From Wenzhouxiangella sp. (lineage in GTDB: Bacteria > Pseudomonadota > Gammaproteobacteria > Xanthomonadales > Wenzhouxiangellaceae), in NCBI GenBank assembly GCA_007694885.1, contig REEW01000214.1, forward strand, positions 1 through 35,211: a stretch of DNA of 35,211 nt. Reading direction: 5' to 3'. Of the stretch, positions 17,213-26,038 are shown one piece after another; within the stretch, counting starts at the first letter, position 1; each line of letters begins with the position of its first letter. A model generated the notes under the pieces. It worked only from the letters and a program-made list of their open reading frames with translations. It was not told the origin of the DNA and ran no database searches. The position numbers were made by a program, and so were the translations under genes.

Positions 17213-18324
17213 TGGACCCGACAGGGAAAATGATCGAGATGCCGTCGGCGGGCGGGAAATTGGTATTGCAAGGTGACTGGAGCATTGCCCATGCGGCCAG
17301 ACTGGCCCGGGAACTGGCCAGCGCCCCGTCGGACTGTGCCGCCATCGACGCCACGGACATTGGCGTTCTTGATTCAGCCGGTGCCCTGCTGTTGCTGAAC
17401 CTGGCCGCACGCTCGGATCTGGCACAAGACCGGATTGCCTTGCGCAGCGAGCATCGCGATCTGTTCGAGGTGATCGCGCGCGCGGTCGAGACCGAGCATG
17501 CTCCGGAGCAGGCGCGGGCCCCGGTATGGATTCGGGCGCTGGATCGAATCGGTGTCACCTGCAGCTCGATTTTGCGGGACGGCATCGGCCTGGTCGGCTT
17601 TTTCGGTTTGACCCTGGTGACCCTGGCCGCGGCGCTGCCGCGACCGCGGCGCTGGCGGCTTACCTCGACCGTTCACCACATGCAGCAAAGCGGTCTCGAC
17701 GCGTTGCCGCTGGTCAGCCTGCTCAGTTTTCTGATCGGGGCCGTGGTCGCTTTCCTCGGAGCCACCGTGCTGCGCGATTTCGGTGCCGAGCTGTTCGTCG
17801 TCGATCTGACCACCTACGCTTTCTTGCGCGAGTTCGGTGTCTTGCTGACCGCAATCCTGCTGGCCGGGCGCACGGCCAGCGCTTTCACCGCCCAGATCGG
17901 GACGATGCAAAGCCGTGAGGAAATCGATGCGATCAGGACCCTGGGCCAGGATCCGATCGAGCTGCTGGTGCTGCCGCGGCTGATCGCCCTGGTGATCATG
18001 CTGCCCCTGTTGTCGGTCGTGGCCACCCTGGCCGGACTGCTCGGTGGTCTCGCCGTGGCCACGCTCAGCCTCGGGATCCCGGTTGAAATGTACGTCAACC
18101 GAGTCTATGAGACGGCGACCCTGAGCCACTACCTCACCGGTCTGTCCAAGGCCCCGGTGTTTGCCATGGTCATCGCCCTGATCGGTTGCCTGGAGGGCTT
18201 CAAGGTCACCGGGACGGCCCAGTCGGTCGGCGAACGCACGACCTCGGCGGTGGTCCAAAGTATTTCGACGGTCATCATCATCAATGCGCTGGCGGCGGTT
18301 TTTTTCATGGAGATGGGGTGGTGA
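17212..18324 (+). CDS. STAS-MlaE fusion, permease of an MCE-type lipid ABC transporter
   Basis: A 370-residue inner-membrane protein. Residues about 10-100 form a STAS domain (MlaB-like), with AIDATDIGVLDSAGALLLL at its core strand and helix, including the conserved serine region DSAG. Residues about 125-370 are the MlaE/YrbE permease with about five helices, the signature EIDAIRTLGQDPIELLVLPR, and the end FFMEMGW. Relatives often keep the STAS protein (MlaB) separate; here it is fused. ATG 17212 overlaps the preceding stop (TGATG), and the end overlaps the ATPase start. It should form the membrane channel that moves phospholipid or a similar lipid between the inner membrane and the MCE protein; direction and substrate are not visible. 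Confidence 0.93.
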   Translation: MDPTGKMIEMPSAGGKLVLQGDWSIAHAARLARELASAPSDCAAIDATDIGVLDSAGALLLLNLAARSDLAQDRIALRSEHRDLFEVIARAVETEHAPEQARAPVWIRALDRIGVTCSSILRDGIGLVGFFGLTLVTLAAALPRPRRWRLTSTVHHMQQSGLDALPLVSLLSFLIGAVVAFLGATVLRDFGAELFVVDLTTYAFLREFGVLLTAILLAGRTASAFTAQIGTMQSREEIDAIRTLGQDPIELLVLPRLIALVIMLPLLSVVATLAGLLGGLAVATLSLGIPVEMYVNRVYETATLSHYLTGLSKAPVFAMVIALIGCLEGFKVTGTAQSVGERTTSAVVQSISTVIIINALAAVFFMEMGW

Positions 18325-19097
18325 GCGAGCCGGTGATTCGCATTTCCGAGCTGAAAAACCAGTTCGGTCGCCAGGTCGTCCATGAGCACCTTGATCTTGA
18401 GGTCAAGCGCGGCGAGATCCTCGGTGTGGTCGGCGGGTCGGGGACCGGCAAGTCGGTCCTGATGCGGGCGATTCTGGGTTTGCGACCGCCGCAGGGCGGG
18501 TCCATCGAGGTGCTGGGCGAAACGGTCACCTCCGGTACCGAGCCGACGCGTCTGCGCAAGCGCACCGGCGTCCTGTTTCAGGATGGCGCCCTGTTTTCCT
18601 CGCTCAGCGTGCTCGAGAACGTGGAGGTTCCGCTCAAGGAGCATTACCCGGAGCTTTCGCCGGCCTTGCGGCGCGATCTGGCCGAGCTGAAAATTCGCCT
18701 GGTCGGCCTGGCGGTCGCTGCCGGGGCCAAGATGCCGGCCGAGTTGTCCGGCGGCATGCGCAAGCGAGTCGGCCTGGCCAGGGCCCTGGCGATCGATCCG
18801 GAGCTGCTGTTTCTCGATGAGCCGACCGCCGGTCTCGATCCAATCGGGGCGGCGGCCTTTGATGATCTGCTCAAGACCCTGCAGCAGGCCCTGGGCTTGA
18901 CCGTGTTCCTGATCACCCATGATCTTGATACGCTGTACGGGATCTGCGATCGGGTCGCCGTCATCGGCGAAGGCCGGATTCTTGCGATCGGCGCGCTGAG
19001 CGAGGTCGAACGATTCGACAACGACTGGGTGCGGGATTATTTTCACGGCCCCCGAGCCCGAGCTGCCCGTGACACCAAGGCCCAAGGAGGCCACTGA
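18321..19097 (+). CDS. MlaF-like ATPase of the MCE-type lipid transporter
   Basis: A 258-residue ABC ATPase. Walker A GGSGTGKS is at 38-45, the Q-loop is in GVLFQDGALFSSLSV, the signature LSGGMRKR is at 142-149, Walker B is LLFLDEP at 162-168, and the switch histidine is in ITHD. The phrase FQDGALFSSLSVLENV is typical of MlaF/MKL-type ATPases. The start is GTG 18321, inside the permease stop (GTGA overlap), with GGAG nine bases upstream. It energises the transporter together with the STAS-MlaE permease and the MCE protein encoded next. Confidence 0.95.
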   Translation: MSEPVIRISELKNQFGRQVVHEHLDLEVKRGEILGVVGGSGTGKSVLMRAILGLRPPQGGSIEVLGETVTSGTEPTRLRKRTGVLFQDGALFSSLSVLENVEVPLKEHYPELSPALRRDLAELKIRLVGLAVAAGAKMPAELSGGMRKRVGLARALAIDPELLFLDEPTAGLDPIGAAAFDDLLKTLQQALGLTVFLITHDLDTLYGICDRVAVIGEGRILAIGALSEVERFDNDWVRDYFHGPRARAARDTKAQGGH

Positions 19098-20062
19098 TGG
19101 AAACCAAGGCCAACCATGTTCTGATCGGTTCGGTCACGCTGCTGGGCGCGCTGTTGGCCATCGGCCTGGGGCTGTGGTCGGCAAGCTATCGCCTGGACGC
19201 CGCCTGGCAGGAGTTCGAGATCCACTTTTCCCAGGCGGTGACCGGGCTGGCGGTGGGCAGTGTGGTTCAGTACAACGGCATCAACATGGGCAGCGTGCGC
19301 GAACTGTATCTGGATCCGGACGATCCCGGCAAGGTCGTGGCCAAGGTTCGGGTGGAAGCGGATGCCCCGGTGCGCGAGGATACAACGGCGCGGCTGACCG
19401 TCAACGGCCTGACCGGCGTGTCCTTCATCCAGCTGCGCGGCGGCAGTCCGGAAGCACCGCCACTGGTCAGCGACAACGACGAACCACCGATCATCGTGGC
19501 CGAGGAGTCGGCCCTGCAGCGCCTGATCGATCAATCCGAGGACATCGTCAGCACCGCCAGCGAGGTAATGCTGCGACTGCTGGACTTCCTCAGCGAGGAC
19601 AATGCCGGTCGCGTAGCCGACACGCTCGACAATATCGATGCCTTCACGGTCGCCCTGGCCTCGGAAAAAGACCTGATTGGCGACATCCTGCGCAACGTCC
19701 ATCAGGGCAGCGAGCAGGCCGGCGCGATGGCCGACGAGTTGCGCCTGGCGCTGGCCGATCTTCGCGGCCTGATCGACAACGTGGATGGTCAGGTCGAGCA
19801 GCTGGTGCCCGAACTGGCGGCCGATCTGCAGGTCGGTGTCGAGCGCTTTGCTTCGGCGGCCGAACGCGTCGACCGGATCCTGGCCGAAAACGAGCAGGCG
19901 TTTTCCGAGTTCGGCAACGAGGCCCTGACCCAGATCGGGCCGGCCGTGCAGGAGCTTCGCCAGCTGGTGCGCGACTTGTCGCGCGCCGGCAGTCGATTCG
20001 AGCGCCATCCAACCCGCTTTCTGCTCGGCGGTGACCAGCCCGAGGAGTACCAGCCGCAATGA
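19097..20062 (+). CDS. MlaD-like MCE-domain substrate-binding protein
   Basis: A 321-residue protein anchored by one N-terminal helix (about 8-28). The MCE domain covers about 38-115, with the hallmark VGSVVQYNGINMGSVRELYL and then ARLTVNGLTGVSFIQLRGG. The remaining 180 residues are largely helical and acidic, longer than in E. coli MlaD, and could form a helical extension into the periplasm. ATG 19097 overlaps the ATPase stop as TGATG. MCE proteins form hexameric rings that pass lipids across the periplasm. The gene order permease, ATPase, MCE, lipoprotein is common outside the enteric mla operon. Confidence 0.94.
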   Translation: METKANHVLIGSVTLLGALLAIGLGLWSASYRLDAAWQEFEIHFSQAVTGLAVGSVVQYNGINMGSVRELYLDPDDPGKVVAKVRVEADAPVREDTTARLTVNGLTGVSFIQLRGGSPEAPPLVSDNDEPPIIVAEESALQRLIDQSEDIVSTASEVMLRLLDFLSEDNAGRVADTLDNIDAFTVALASEKDLIGDILRNVHQGSEQAGAMADELRLALADLRGLIDNVDGQVEQLVPELAADLQVGVERFASAAERVDRILAENEQAFSEFGNEALTQIGPAVQELRQLVRDLSRAGSRFERHPTRFLLGGDQPEEYQPQ

Positions 20063-20742
20063 ATCCGAACCCGTCCCGCTTTGCCAGGTTGCCGTGCGCG
20101 CGTCTCGCCGTCGCGCTGCTGGTGCTGCCCCTGCTCGGTGCCTGTGGGCTGACCGGGCAGGTCTCGCCGGTCAGTATCATCGCGCCGGAAATCGAGCTGC
20201 AGACGGATGCCGAGTGGAGCGAGGTCGACTGGGCACTCCAGGTTCGCCGCCCCGTGACCGACCAGATGCGCGACTCGGAGCGAATCCTGATTCGCACCGG
20301 GGCATCGCGATTGCAGCCCTACCCGGCCGCCTCCTGGCTGGACAACGTGCCCGACATGCTGCACTCCCTGACCATCCAGGCGCTCGAGGATTCGGGCCGT
20401 TTCGACGGGGTCGGGCGAGCGGGGAGCCTGCGCTCGCGCTTTGCGCTGGCCACCGAGTTGCGGCGTTTCGAAGGCGTGGACGACGGCAGCGCCGATCTGG
20501 CCGTGGACCTGGTGATCCAGTCGAACCTGGTCGAACAGCGATCCGGGCGGGTCGCGGCCTCGCGAACGTTCACGGTCCGCCAACAGGCATCGGGCAAGGG
20601 TCTGGACGACCTGGTAATCGCCTTCGAACGCGCCATGGAAGAGTATGTTTCCCAGTTGACCGGCTGGGTGCTCGTCGAAGGCGAACTGGCCCGCCAGCAG
20701 CTTGACCAGGATCGCCAGCAATGGCGGGACCGCCGGCGCTGA
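20059..20742 (+). CDS. ABC-type transport auxiliary lipoprotein (PqiC-like)
   Basis: A 227-residue lipoprotein precursor. The signal peptide ends in a lipobox, LGAC, with Cys29 as the lipidated residue. The mature part has the alternating strand/helix pattern of the ABC_trans_aux/PqiC family, including a segment like WLDNVPDMLHSLTIQALEDS and a C-terminal helix (FERAMEEYVSQL). Its ATG overlaps the MCE gene stop (ATGA), and it is the last of the five coupled genes. PqiC-type proteins are thought to link MCE assemblies to the outer membrane. No MlaA- or MlaC-like gene is present nearby, so this lipoprotein may be the only envelope partner encoded here. Confidence 0.9.
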   Translation: MNPNPSRFARLPCARLAVALLVLPLLGACGLTGQVSPVSIIAPEIELQTDAEWSEVDWALQVRRPVTDQMRDSERILIRTGASRLQPYPAASWLDNVPDMLHSLTIQALEDSGRFDGVGRAGSLRSRFALATELRRFEGVDDGSADLAVDLVIQSNLVEQRSGRVAASRTFTVRQQASGKGLDDLVIAFERAMEEYVSQLTGWVLVEGELARQQLDQDRQQWRDRRR

Positions 20743-20785
20743 CGCTCCGGCCTGGCTGCCCCGGCAACGGAGCCGAATCGACGGG

Positions 20786-20791
20786 TATACT
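20786..20791 (+). promoter_or_regulatory. possible -10 element for the AbgT-family gene
   Basis: TATACT lies 36 bases before the ATG in the 85-base gap after the lipoprotein gene. No good -35 element is found 16-18 bases upstream, so this is a weak candidate. Confidence 0.3.
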
Positions 20792-20827
20792 CAGGCAGCG
20801 TTCCGATTCGATGTTGCCTTCCCGACC

Positions 20828-22387
20828 ATGAACCAGCCAGACCCCGCACGCCGAAGCCTCGGCCAGCGTTTCGGCGCCTCGGTTGAGCGCGTTGGACGCA
20901 AGATCCCGGACCCGGTCATCATCTTCATGGCCTTCTACCCGCTCGCCTTTCTGGCGACCGTGATCCTGGGTGGTCACGAGTTCGAGTCCATGGGCGCCGG
21001 CGGTGAGCCGGTTACCTACGAGATTCTGCCCATGTGGCAGGCCGAGCACGTGCGCTGGATTTTTGACAACGCGCTGTTGCAGAACTGGCTGGCGTTCGGC
21101 AACGGCGTGCTGGGCGTGATTCTGGTGGTCATGCTGGCCATCGGTGTGGCCGAAAACTCCGGCCTGTTCGGCGCCCTGATCAAGCGCGCCGGCGCCTGGA
21201 TTCCGCAGTCGCTGCTGCCGCTGCTGTTGATGTTTCTCGGCATCATGAGCTCGATTGCCACCGATGCGGGCTACCTGGTGCTGATCCCGCTGGCCGGCCT
21301 GCTGTACGCCGGCCTGGGGCGCAATCCGCTGATCGGCATGGCGGTGGCCTTTGCCGGCGTCTCGGCCGGGTTTTCGGCCAATCTCATGCCGGGCACGCCG
21401 ATCGACGTGATCATCGGCATGAACGCCCAGGTGTTCGCCGAGGCCCAGGGCGTGCCCTTCACCACCGCCGACGGCAGCGCGCTGCGCCCGGCGACGATGA
21501 ATTATTTCTTCATCCTGACCTCGACTTTCGTCCTGACCCTGACCGGCTTTCTGGTCACCCGGCGCTTCGTCGAGCCGAAGCTGGACGGGCAGGACTTCGA
21601 GGTGCCGGCCGACATCAATCCCGGCGAGTTCCAGGTCAGTTCTGCCGAGCAGCGCGGCCTGCGCTTTGCCGGCCTGGGCGTGCTGGTCTCGGTGCTGGTG
21701 ATCAGCGGCCTGATCTTCGGCCCGCTGGCGCCGTATGAAACCGAGGCCGGGGTCGTGGTCGAGCCCTACATGGACAACATCATCCTGCTGATCTCGCTGT
21801 TTTTCGTCATCATCGGGCTGTTTTACGGCGTCGCCGCCGGCACGTTCCAGGCGGTGATGGACGTGGTCAAGGCCATGGTCAAGCAGATGAACGCCATGGG
21901 CTACATCCTCGTGCTGACCTTCTTCTGCTACAACTTTCTTGGTCTGTTGAGCTACAGCGGGCTGGGTTCGTGGATCACGTATCTCGGCGCGCAGAGTCTG
22001 CTGGCCCTGGGGCTGCAGCAGTTCCCGGTGCTGTTGCTGATCGGTTTCGTGTTCACCACGGCCATCATCAACATCTTCATCGGCGGCTTGACGTCGAAGT
22101 GGATGCTGCTCGGGCCGATCTTCATCCCCATGCTCTACTTCGTCAATCCGGCGATGACGCCCGACCTGGTCGCCGCGGCCTTCCGGGTGGCCGATTCGTC
22201 AACCAACATCATCACGCCGATGATGAGCTATGCCGGGGTGATCCTGGCGTTCATGCGCAAGTACCGCCCGGACATGGGGTTCGGCGACATGCTGCTGATC
22301 ATGCTGCCGTACTCGATCGCGTTCATGCTGGTCTGGACTGCGCTGCTGGTGGGTTTTTTCGTGCTCGGCATTCCGCTGGGCTTTTGA
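20828..22387 (+). CDS. AbgT-family transporter
   Basis: A 519-residue inner-membrane protein with about 11-13 helices, the usual length for the family. Hallmarks are VGRKIPDPVIIFM near the N-terminus, SIATDAGYLVLIPLAGLLYA, GFSANLMPGTPIDVIIG, and the C-terminal block SSTNIITPMMSYAGVIL. Characterised members are E. coli AbgT, which imports p-aminobenzoyl-glutamate, and MtrF/YdaH, which export antimetabolites such as sulfonamides. Which role applies here cannot be read from the sequence. ATG 20828 matches the family N-terminus, but no clear Shine-Dalgarno sequence precedes it. No amidohydrolase (abgA/B) partner is adjacent. Confidence 0.92.
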   Translation: MNQPDPARRSLGQRFGASVERVGRKIPDPVIIFMAFYPLAFLATVILGGHEFESMGAGGEPVTYEILPMWQAEHVRWIFDNALLQNWLAFGNGVLGVILVVMLAIGVAENSGLFGALIKRAGAWIPQSLLPLLLMFLGIMSSIATDAGYLVLIPLAGLLYAGLGRNPLIGMAVAFAGVSAGFSANLMPGTPIDVIIGMNAQVFAEAQGVPFTTADGSALRPATMNYFFILTSTFVLTLTGFLVTRRFVEPKLDGQDFEVPADINPGEFQVSSAEQRGLRFAGLGVLVSVLVISGLIFGPLAPYETEAGVVVEPYMDNIILLISLFFVIIGLFYGVAAGTFQAVMDVVKAMVKQMNAMGYILVLTFFCYNFLGLLSYSGLGSWITYLGAQSLLALGLQQFPVLLLIGFVFTTAIINIFIGGLTSKWMLLGPIFIPMLYFVNPAMTPDLVAAAFRVADSSTNIITPMMSYAGVILAFMRKYRPDMGFGDMLLIMLPYSIAFMLVWTALLVGFFVLGIPLGF

Positions 22388-22456
22388 GGTATTGGTGGCG
22401 GGCAGGCCGTCGTCCAGTACAATCAGGGGTCGGCAAGTGCGCAAGGCGATGTCAGT

Positions 22457-23836
22457 TTGAAGGCGATTCGTTCAAGCCTGATCAGCGCGGCGGTTCTGGT
22501 CGTGGCCTCCGGCCTGGCCCATGCCGGTGAGCGCATGAGTTTTGCCGATGCCATGGCGCGGCTGGAGTCCAGCAGTCACGTGCTGGAAGCGGCCCGCTTC
22601 GAGCTCGCCCAGGCCCGTGCGGAGCTGGATCAGGCGCGCGGCCGGCGCCTTCCGACCGTGAATCTGGAGGGGCGCGCCACGCGCCTGGACAGCCCGCTGG
22701 ACGTTGGGGTGGCCGATCTGCTGCCGGGCCTTGATGGTTTGTTGCCGCCGGGCCTGGGACCCATACGCTACGAAATCCAGTCCGAGCAGTTCTACAACCT
22801 GGCCGTAGAGGCTCGCCTGCCGCTGTATACCGGTGGCAGAATCACCGCCGGCATTACCGCCGGACAAGCCGGGGCCGAGGCTGGCGAGGCGGCGCTGGCG
22901 GCGACGCGCGCTCAGTTGCACGAACTGCTGGTTCAAAGGTACTTCGGTCTTGTCCTGGCCGAGCAGGCTGTCGAGGTGCGAGCGGCCACGGTCGCGGGTC
23001 TGAGCCGCCACCTGGAAGACGCCACGCGCCTGGAAGAAGAAGGCCTGATCGCCCGCGCCGAGCGCTTGCGCGCCAACGTGGCCCTGGCCGAGGCCGAACG
23101 CGAGCTCCAGTCGGCACAAGAACGCAGCGTCCTGGCCGGTGCCGCGCTGGCGGCGTTGCTGGCGGTCTCCGATCCACCCCGGCCCAGCACGCCGATTCCG
23201 CCGGCGCCGGCGTCGCCGGCGCTGGCAGAGTTCATAGAACAGGCCCAGCGGGCCAACCCGACCCTGGCTGAACTGCGCAGCCGCCAGGCCCAGGCAGATG
23301 CCGCTGTGCAGGCCGAGCGCGGCAATTTCCTGCCCACGCTGGGCGCCTTCGGCCGGCGTGAACTGTATACCGGCGACCTGACCCTGCTCGACCCCGATTG
23401 GGCCGTGGGACTGGTCGCGCAGTGGACCCTGTTTGACGGCTTCCAGCGCCGCGCGAAGGTCGACCAGGCGGCGGCCCGTTCCGACCGGGTTGCGGCCCTG
23501 CGCGCCGATGCCGAACGCCAGATCGAGCTGCTGGTCCGTCAGCGTCATGAACAGCTGATCACGGCACTGGCCCGGCTCGACTCGTTCTCGGCCACGCGCG
23601 AACTGGCCGAGGAAAGTCTGCGCGTACAGCAGCGTGCATTTGAAGAAGGGCTGGCCTCGTCGCTGGACGTCATCGACGCCGAGCTGGCCTTGTCACGAGT
23701 GCGGCTGGGTGAACTCGACGCCCGGTTGCAGGCCTGGAGTGCCTTGGCCGGCCTGTATGCCGCCAGCGGCCAGAGCGCGCAGCTGCCGGAGCGCATCGAG
23801 GCCCGGTTGTTGGTTGCCAACACCTTAGCGGATTGA
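22457..23836 (+). CDS. TolC-like outer membrane efflux protein
   Basis: A 459-residue precursor with a signal peptide (1-23, cleavage after AHA). It holds two repeats of the outer membrane efflux protein family, rich in long heptad helices. The first repeat begins MSFADAMARLESSSHVLEAA; the second begins near residue 255 with FIEQAQRANPTLAELRSRQA. The start appears to be TTG 22457, with AAGG about 11 bases ahead; no in-frame ATG would keep the signal sequence. It is followed 6 bases later by an HlyD-type adaptor gene, forming the outer membrane exit of a tripartite exporter. A weak -10-like TACAAT occurs at 22418-22423. Confidence 0.92.
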   Translation: MKAIRSSLISAAVLVVASGLAHAGERMSFADAMARLESSSHVLEAARFELAQARAELDQARGRRLPTVNLEGRATRLDSPLDVGVADLLPGLDGLLPPGLGPIRYEIQSEQFYNLAVEARLPLYTGGRITAGITAGQAGAEAGEAALAATRAQLHELLVQRYFGLVLAEQAVEVRAATVAGLSRHLEDATRLEEEGLIARAERLRANVALAEAERELQSAQERSVLAGAALAALLAVSDPPRPSTPIPPAPASPALAEFIEQAQRANPTLAELRSRQAQADAAVQAERGNFLPTLGAFGRRELYTGDLTLLDPDWAVGLVAQWTLFDGFQRRAKVDQAAARSDRVAALRADAERQIELLVRQRHEQLITALARLDSFSATRELAEESLRVQQRAFEEGLASSLDVIDAELALSRVRLGELDARLQAWSALAGLYAASGQSAQLPERIEARLLVANTLAD

Positions 23837-23842
23837 TTGCTC

Positions 23843-24853
23843 ATGTCGACACGAATCTCCAAGCGCCGTCTCGCCCTGCGAGTTGCCCTTGTTCTTTTGC
23901 TGATCGGGCTGGTGGCCCTCGCCGTGTGGGCCTATCGCCACTTCGCTCAGCCCGAGCCGGTCTGGATCCAGGGCCAGATCGAGACCACCGAGGTGCGGGT
24001 GGCGGCCAAGGTCGGCGGACGGGTGGAGTCGCTGCTGGTCGAGCGCGGGCAGCGCATCGAAGCCGGCCAGTTGCTGATCGTCCTGGATCTGCCCGAAGCC
24101 CGGGCCAAGGCCCGCCAGGTTGACGCCCAGGTCGAAGCCGCCCAGGCGATGGCCGACAAGGCCGAAACCGGCGCGCGCGAAGAGCAGATTCGCGCCGCCC
24201 GGGCGCAGTGGCGGGCGGCTGATGAGCAGGCCGAACTGGCCAGGGTAACCGCCGATCGCATTGAGCGCCTGTACGCCGACAGCGTGATCCCGGCGCAAAG
24301 AAGAGACGAGGTCGCCGCCCAGGCCGTGGCTGCCCGTGCCCAGGCCGACGCCGCCCGCGAGGCCTACGAGATGGCGCGTGATGCGACCCGACCCGAGGAG
24401 CGGCGCGCCGCCCTGGCCCAGCTGTCGCAGGCCCAGTCCGGGCGGGACGAAGTCCAGGTCGCCCTGGACGAGGCCGAGCAGCGCGCCCCCGTCGGCGGCG
24501 AGGTCAGCGTGACCGTGGTCGAGCCCGGCGAGGTCGTCGGCCCCGGTTCGCCGCTGATCGTCATCAGTCGCAGCGATGATCCCTGGCTGACCCTGAACCT
24601 GCGCGAGGATCTGCTCAGCGGGGTACGCATGGGCGGCGAACTGCCGGGACGGGTGCCGGCCCTGGATCACCGGGAAGTGACCTTTCGGGTCGATTACATG
24701 GCACCGCTGGCGGATTTCGCGACCTGGCGCTCGGCGCGCGATCTGGGCGGATTCGATCTGCGCACCTTCGAGGTGCGGGCGCGTCCGGTCGAGCCGGTGG
24801 AAGGACTGCGCTCCGGGATGACGGTGCTGATCGATGAACGCCGTTTGCGATAG
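23843..24853 (+). CDS. HlyD-family periplasmic adaptor protein
   Basis: A 336-residue membrane fusion protein (YhiI/YbhG type). One N-terminal helix (about 10-32) is followed by a lipoyl-type half-motif (VRVAAKVGGRVESLLVERGQ), a long alanine-rich coiled-coil hairpin (about 85-205), the second lipoyl half (APVGGEVSVTVVEPGEVVGPG) and a beta-barrel region. ATG 23843 was chosen over TTG 23837 two codons earlier. It should bridge the ABC-2 permeases encoded downstream to the TolC-like protein encoded upstream. Confidence 0.92.
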   Translation: MSTRISKRRLALRVALVLLLIGLVALAVWAYRHFAQPEPVWIQGQIETTEVRVAAKVGGRVESLLVERGQRIEAGQLLIVLDLPEARAKARQVDAQVEAAQAMADKAETGAREEQIRAARAQWRAADEQAELARVTADRIERLYADSVIPAQRRDEVAAQAVAARAQADAAREAYEMARDATRPEERRAALAQLSQAQSGRDEVQVALDEAEQRAPVGGEVSVTVVEPGEVVGPGSPLIVISRSDDPWLTLNLREDLLSGVRMGGELPGRVPALDHREVTFRVDYMAPLADFATWRSARDLGGFDLRTFEVRARPVEPVEGLRSGMTVLIDERRLR

Positions 24854-24916
24854 GGGGCGCAGATCAGGGCGCGCCGGGGAAAAAAGCCAAGCCGCTAGCG
24901 GCGGCCTGACGTCGTG

Positions 24917-26038
24917 ATGCGATCGGTTCTCGGGCGCGAATGGCGGCGTTTTTGCGCGACGCCGCGCCTCTGGCTGCTGGTGGTGCTGGTGCCGGTGCTG
25001 CTGCCGGCGGTACTGGTTACGGTTTTCCTGGAGCGAACGCCCAGCGATTTGCCGGTGGCCGTCCTCGATTATGACCAATCCCATCTGTCGCGTCAGATCA
25101 GCCGCACCCTGGACGCAACCCCCGGTATTCGCGTGCAACGTTATCCGGCAGACCTGCAGGCGGCCGGGTCAGCCGTTCGTCGCGGCGAGGTGTTCGCGGT
25201 GGTCGCCCTGCCGCCGGACCTGCATCGCGATGTGCTGCGTGGCCAGGCGCCGCGCATCCAGCTGTTCTACAACCGCCAGATGCTGACCGCCGGCAACGTG
25301 GTGATGCGTGAGGTACGAACGGCGATCGCCACGGTTGGGGCCGGCATCGGCGTGGACCAGGGTGTGTTTCCCCCGGTGCGCACGGAAAACCATCCCTTGT
25401 TCAATCCGGGGCTGGATTTCGCCCGCTTTCTGGCGCTGCCGCTGATCGCCACGTTGCTCCATATCCTGGTCGTGGTGGTGGCCATCGACGTGACCGGCCG
25501 GGAACTGCGCGAGGGGACGGCCGGCGGCTGGCTGGGCGCGGCCGATCAGCGGCTGGGGCCGGCCCTGCTGGGCAAGCTTTTGCCGTACTTCGCCTGGTTC
25601 TCGCTGGCCGGTGTCGGGGTGCTTGCGCTCAGTGTTGATCTGCTCGGGCTCGAGGTCCGCGGCAGCGCGCTGTTGTGGTTGGGCGGCTGGGTCGCGTTCA
25701 CCGCCGCGTGCATGGGGCTGGGCGTGTTTCTGACCGGGTTGTTCGGCAACCTGCGCATGGCTACCAGTGTCGCCAGCGTGGTCATCAGCCCGGCCTTTGC
25801 CTACTCCGGCATGACCTTCCCGACCATGGCCATGGAGGGCTTTGCCCGCTTCTGGTCGACCGTGCTGCCGTTGGGGCACTACCTGAACCTGCAGACCGGG
25901 CAGCTGGCGATGGGCGCCCCGCTCGCGAGCAGTCTGCCCCACCTGCTCTGGCTGCTGCCGTTTGTCGGGCTTCCCTTGCTGGTGGCCGGCCGCTGGCGCC
26001 GTCTGCTCGCCGAGCCGGCGCGCTGGGGAGCGCGCTGA
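24917..26038 (+). CDS. ABC-2 type permease (YhhJ/YbhR-like), first subunit
   Basis: A 373-residue inner-membrane protein. One helix near the N-terminus (about 18-38) is followed by a periplasmic domain (about 40-165) with the typical LPVAVLDYDQSHLSRQISRT, then five helices. The C-terminal region has the family pattern MTFPTMAMEGFARFWSTVLP followed by PLGHYLN. A GTG directly before the ATG (24914) is an equally possible start. The stop overlaps the start of the second permease (TGATG). Members normally pair with an ABC ATPase, but none is encoded here. Confidence 0.9.
   Translation: MRSVLGREWRRFCATPRLWLLVVLVPVLLPAVLVTVFLERTPSDLPVAVLDYDQSHLSRQISRTLDATPGIRVQRYPADLQAAGSAVRRGEVFAVVALPPDLHRDVLRGQAPRIQLFYNRQMLTAGNVVMREVRTAIATVGAGIGVDQGVFPPVRTENHPLFNPGLDFARFLALPLIATLLHILVVVVAIDVTGRELREGTAGGWLGAADQRLGPALLGKLLPYFAWFSLAGVGVLALSVDLLGLEVRGSALLWLGGWVAFTAACMGLGVFLTGLFGNLRMATSVASVVISPAFAYSGMTFPTMAMEGFARFWSTVLPLGHYLNLQTGQLAMGAPLASSLPHLLWLLPFVGLPLLVAGRWRRLLAEPARWGAR

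Noticed and set aside
15248-17425. A 725-codon open frame on the minus strand opposite the GGDEF-EAL gene
   Set aside because: It is the mirror of a GC-rich coding sequence: rich in Q, R, H and G, without any domain motif, and fully covered by a gene with intact catalytic motifs.
20744-20773. An inverted repeat GCTCCG/CGGAGC after the lipoprotein gene considered as a terminator
   Set aside because: Only six pairs around an 18-base loop and no T tract.
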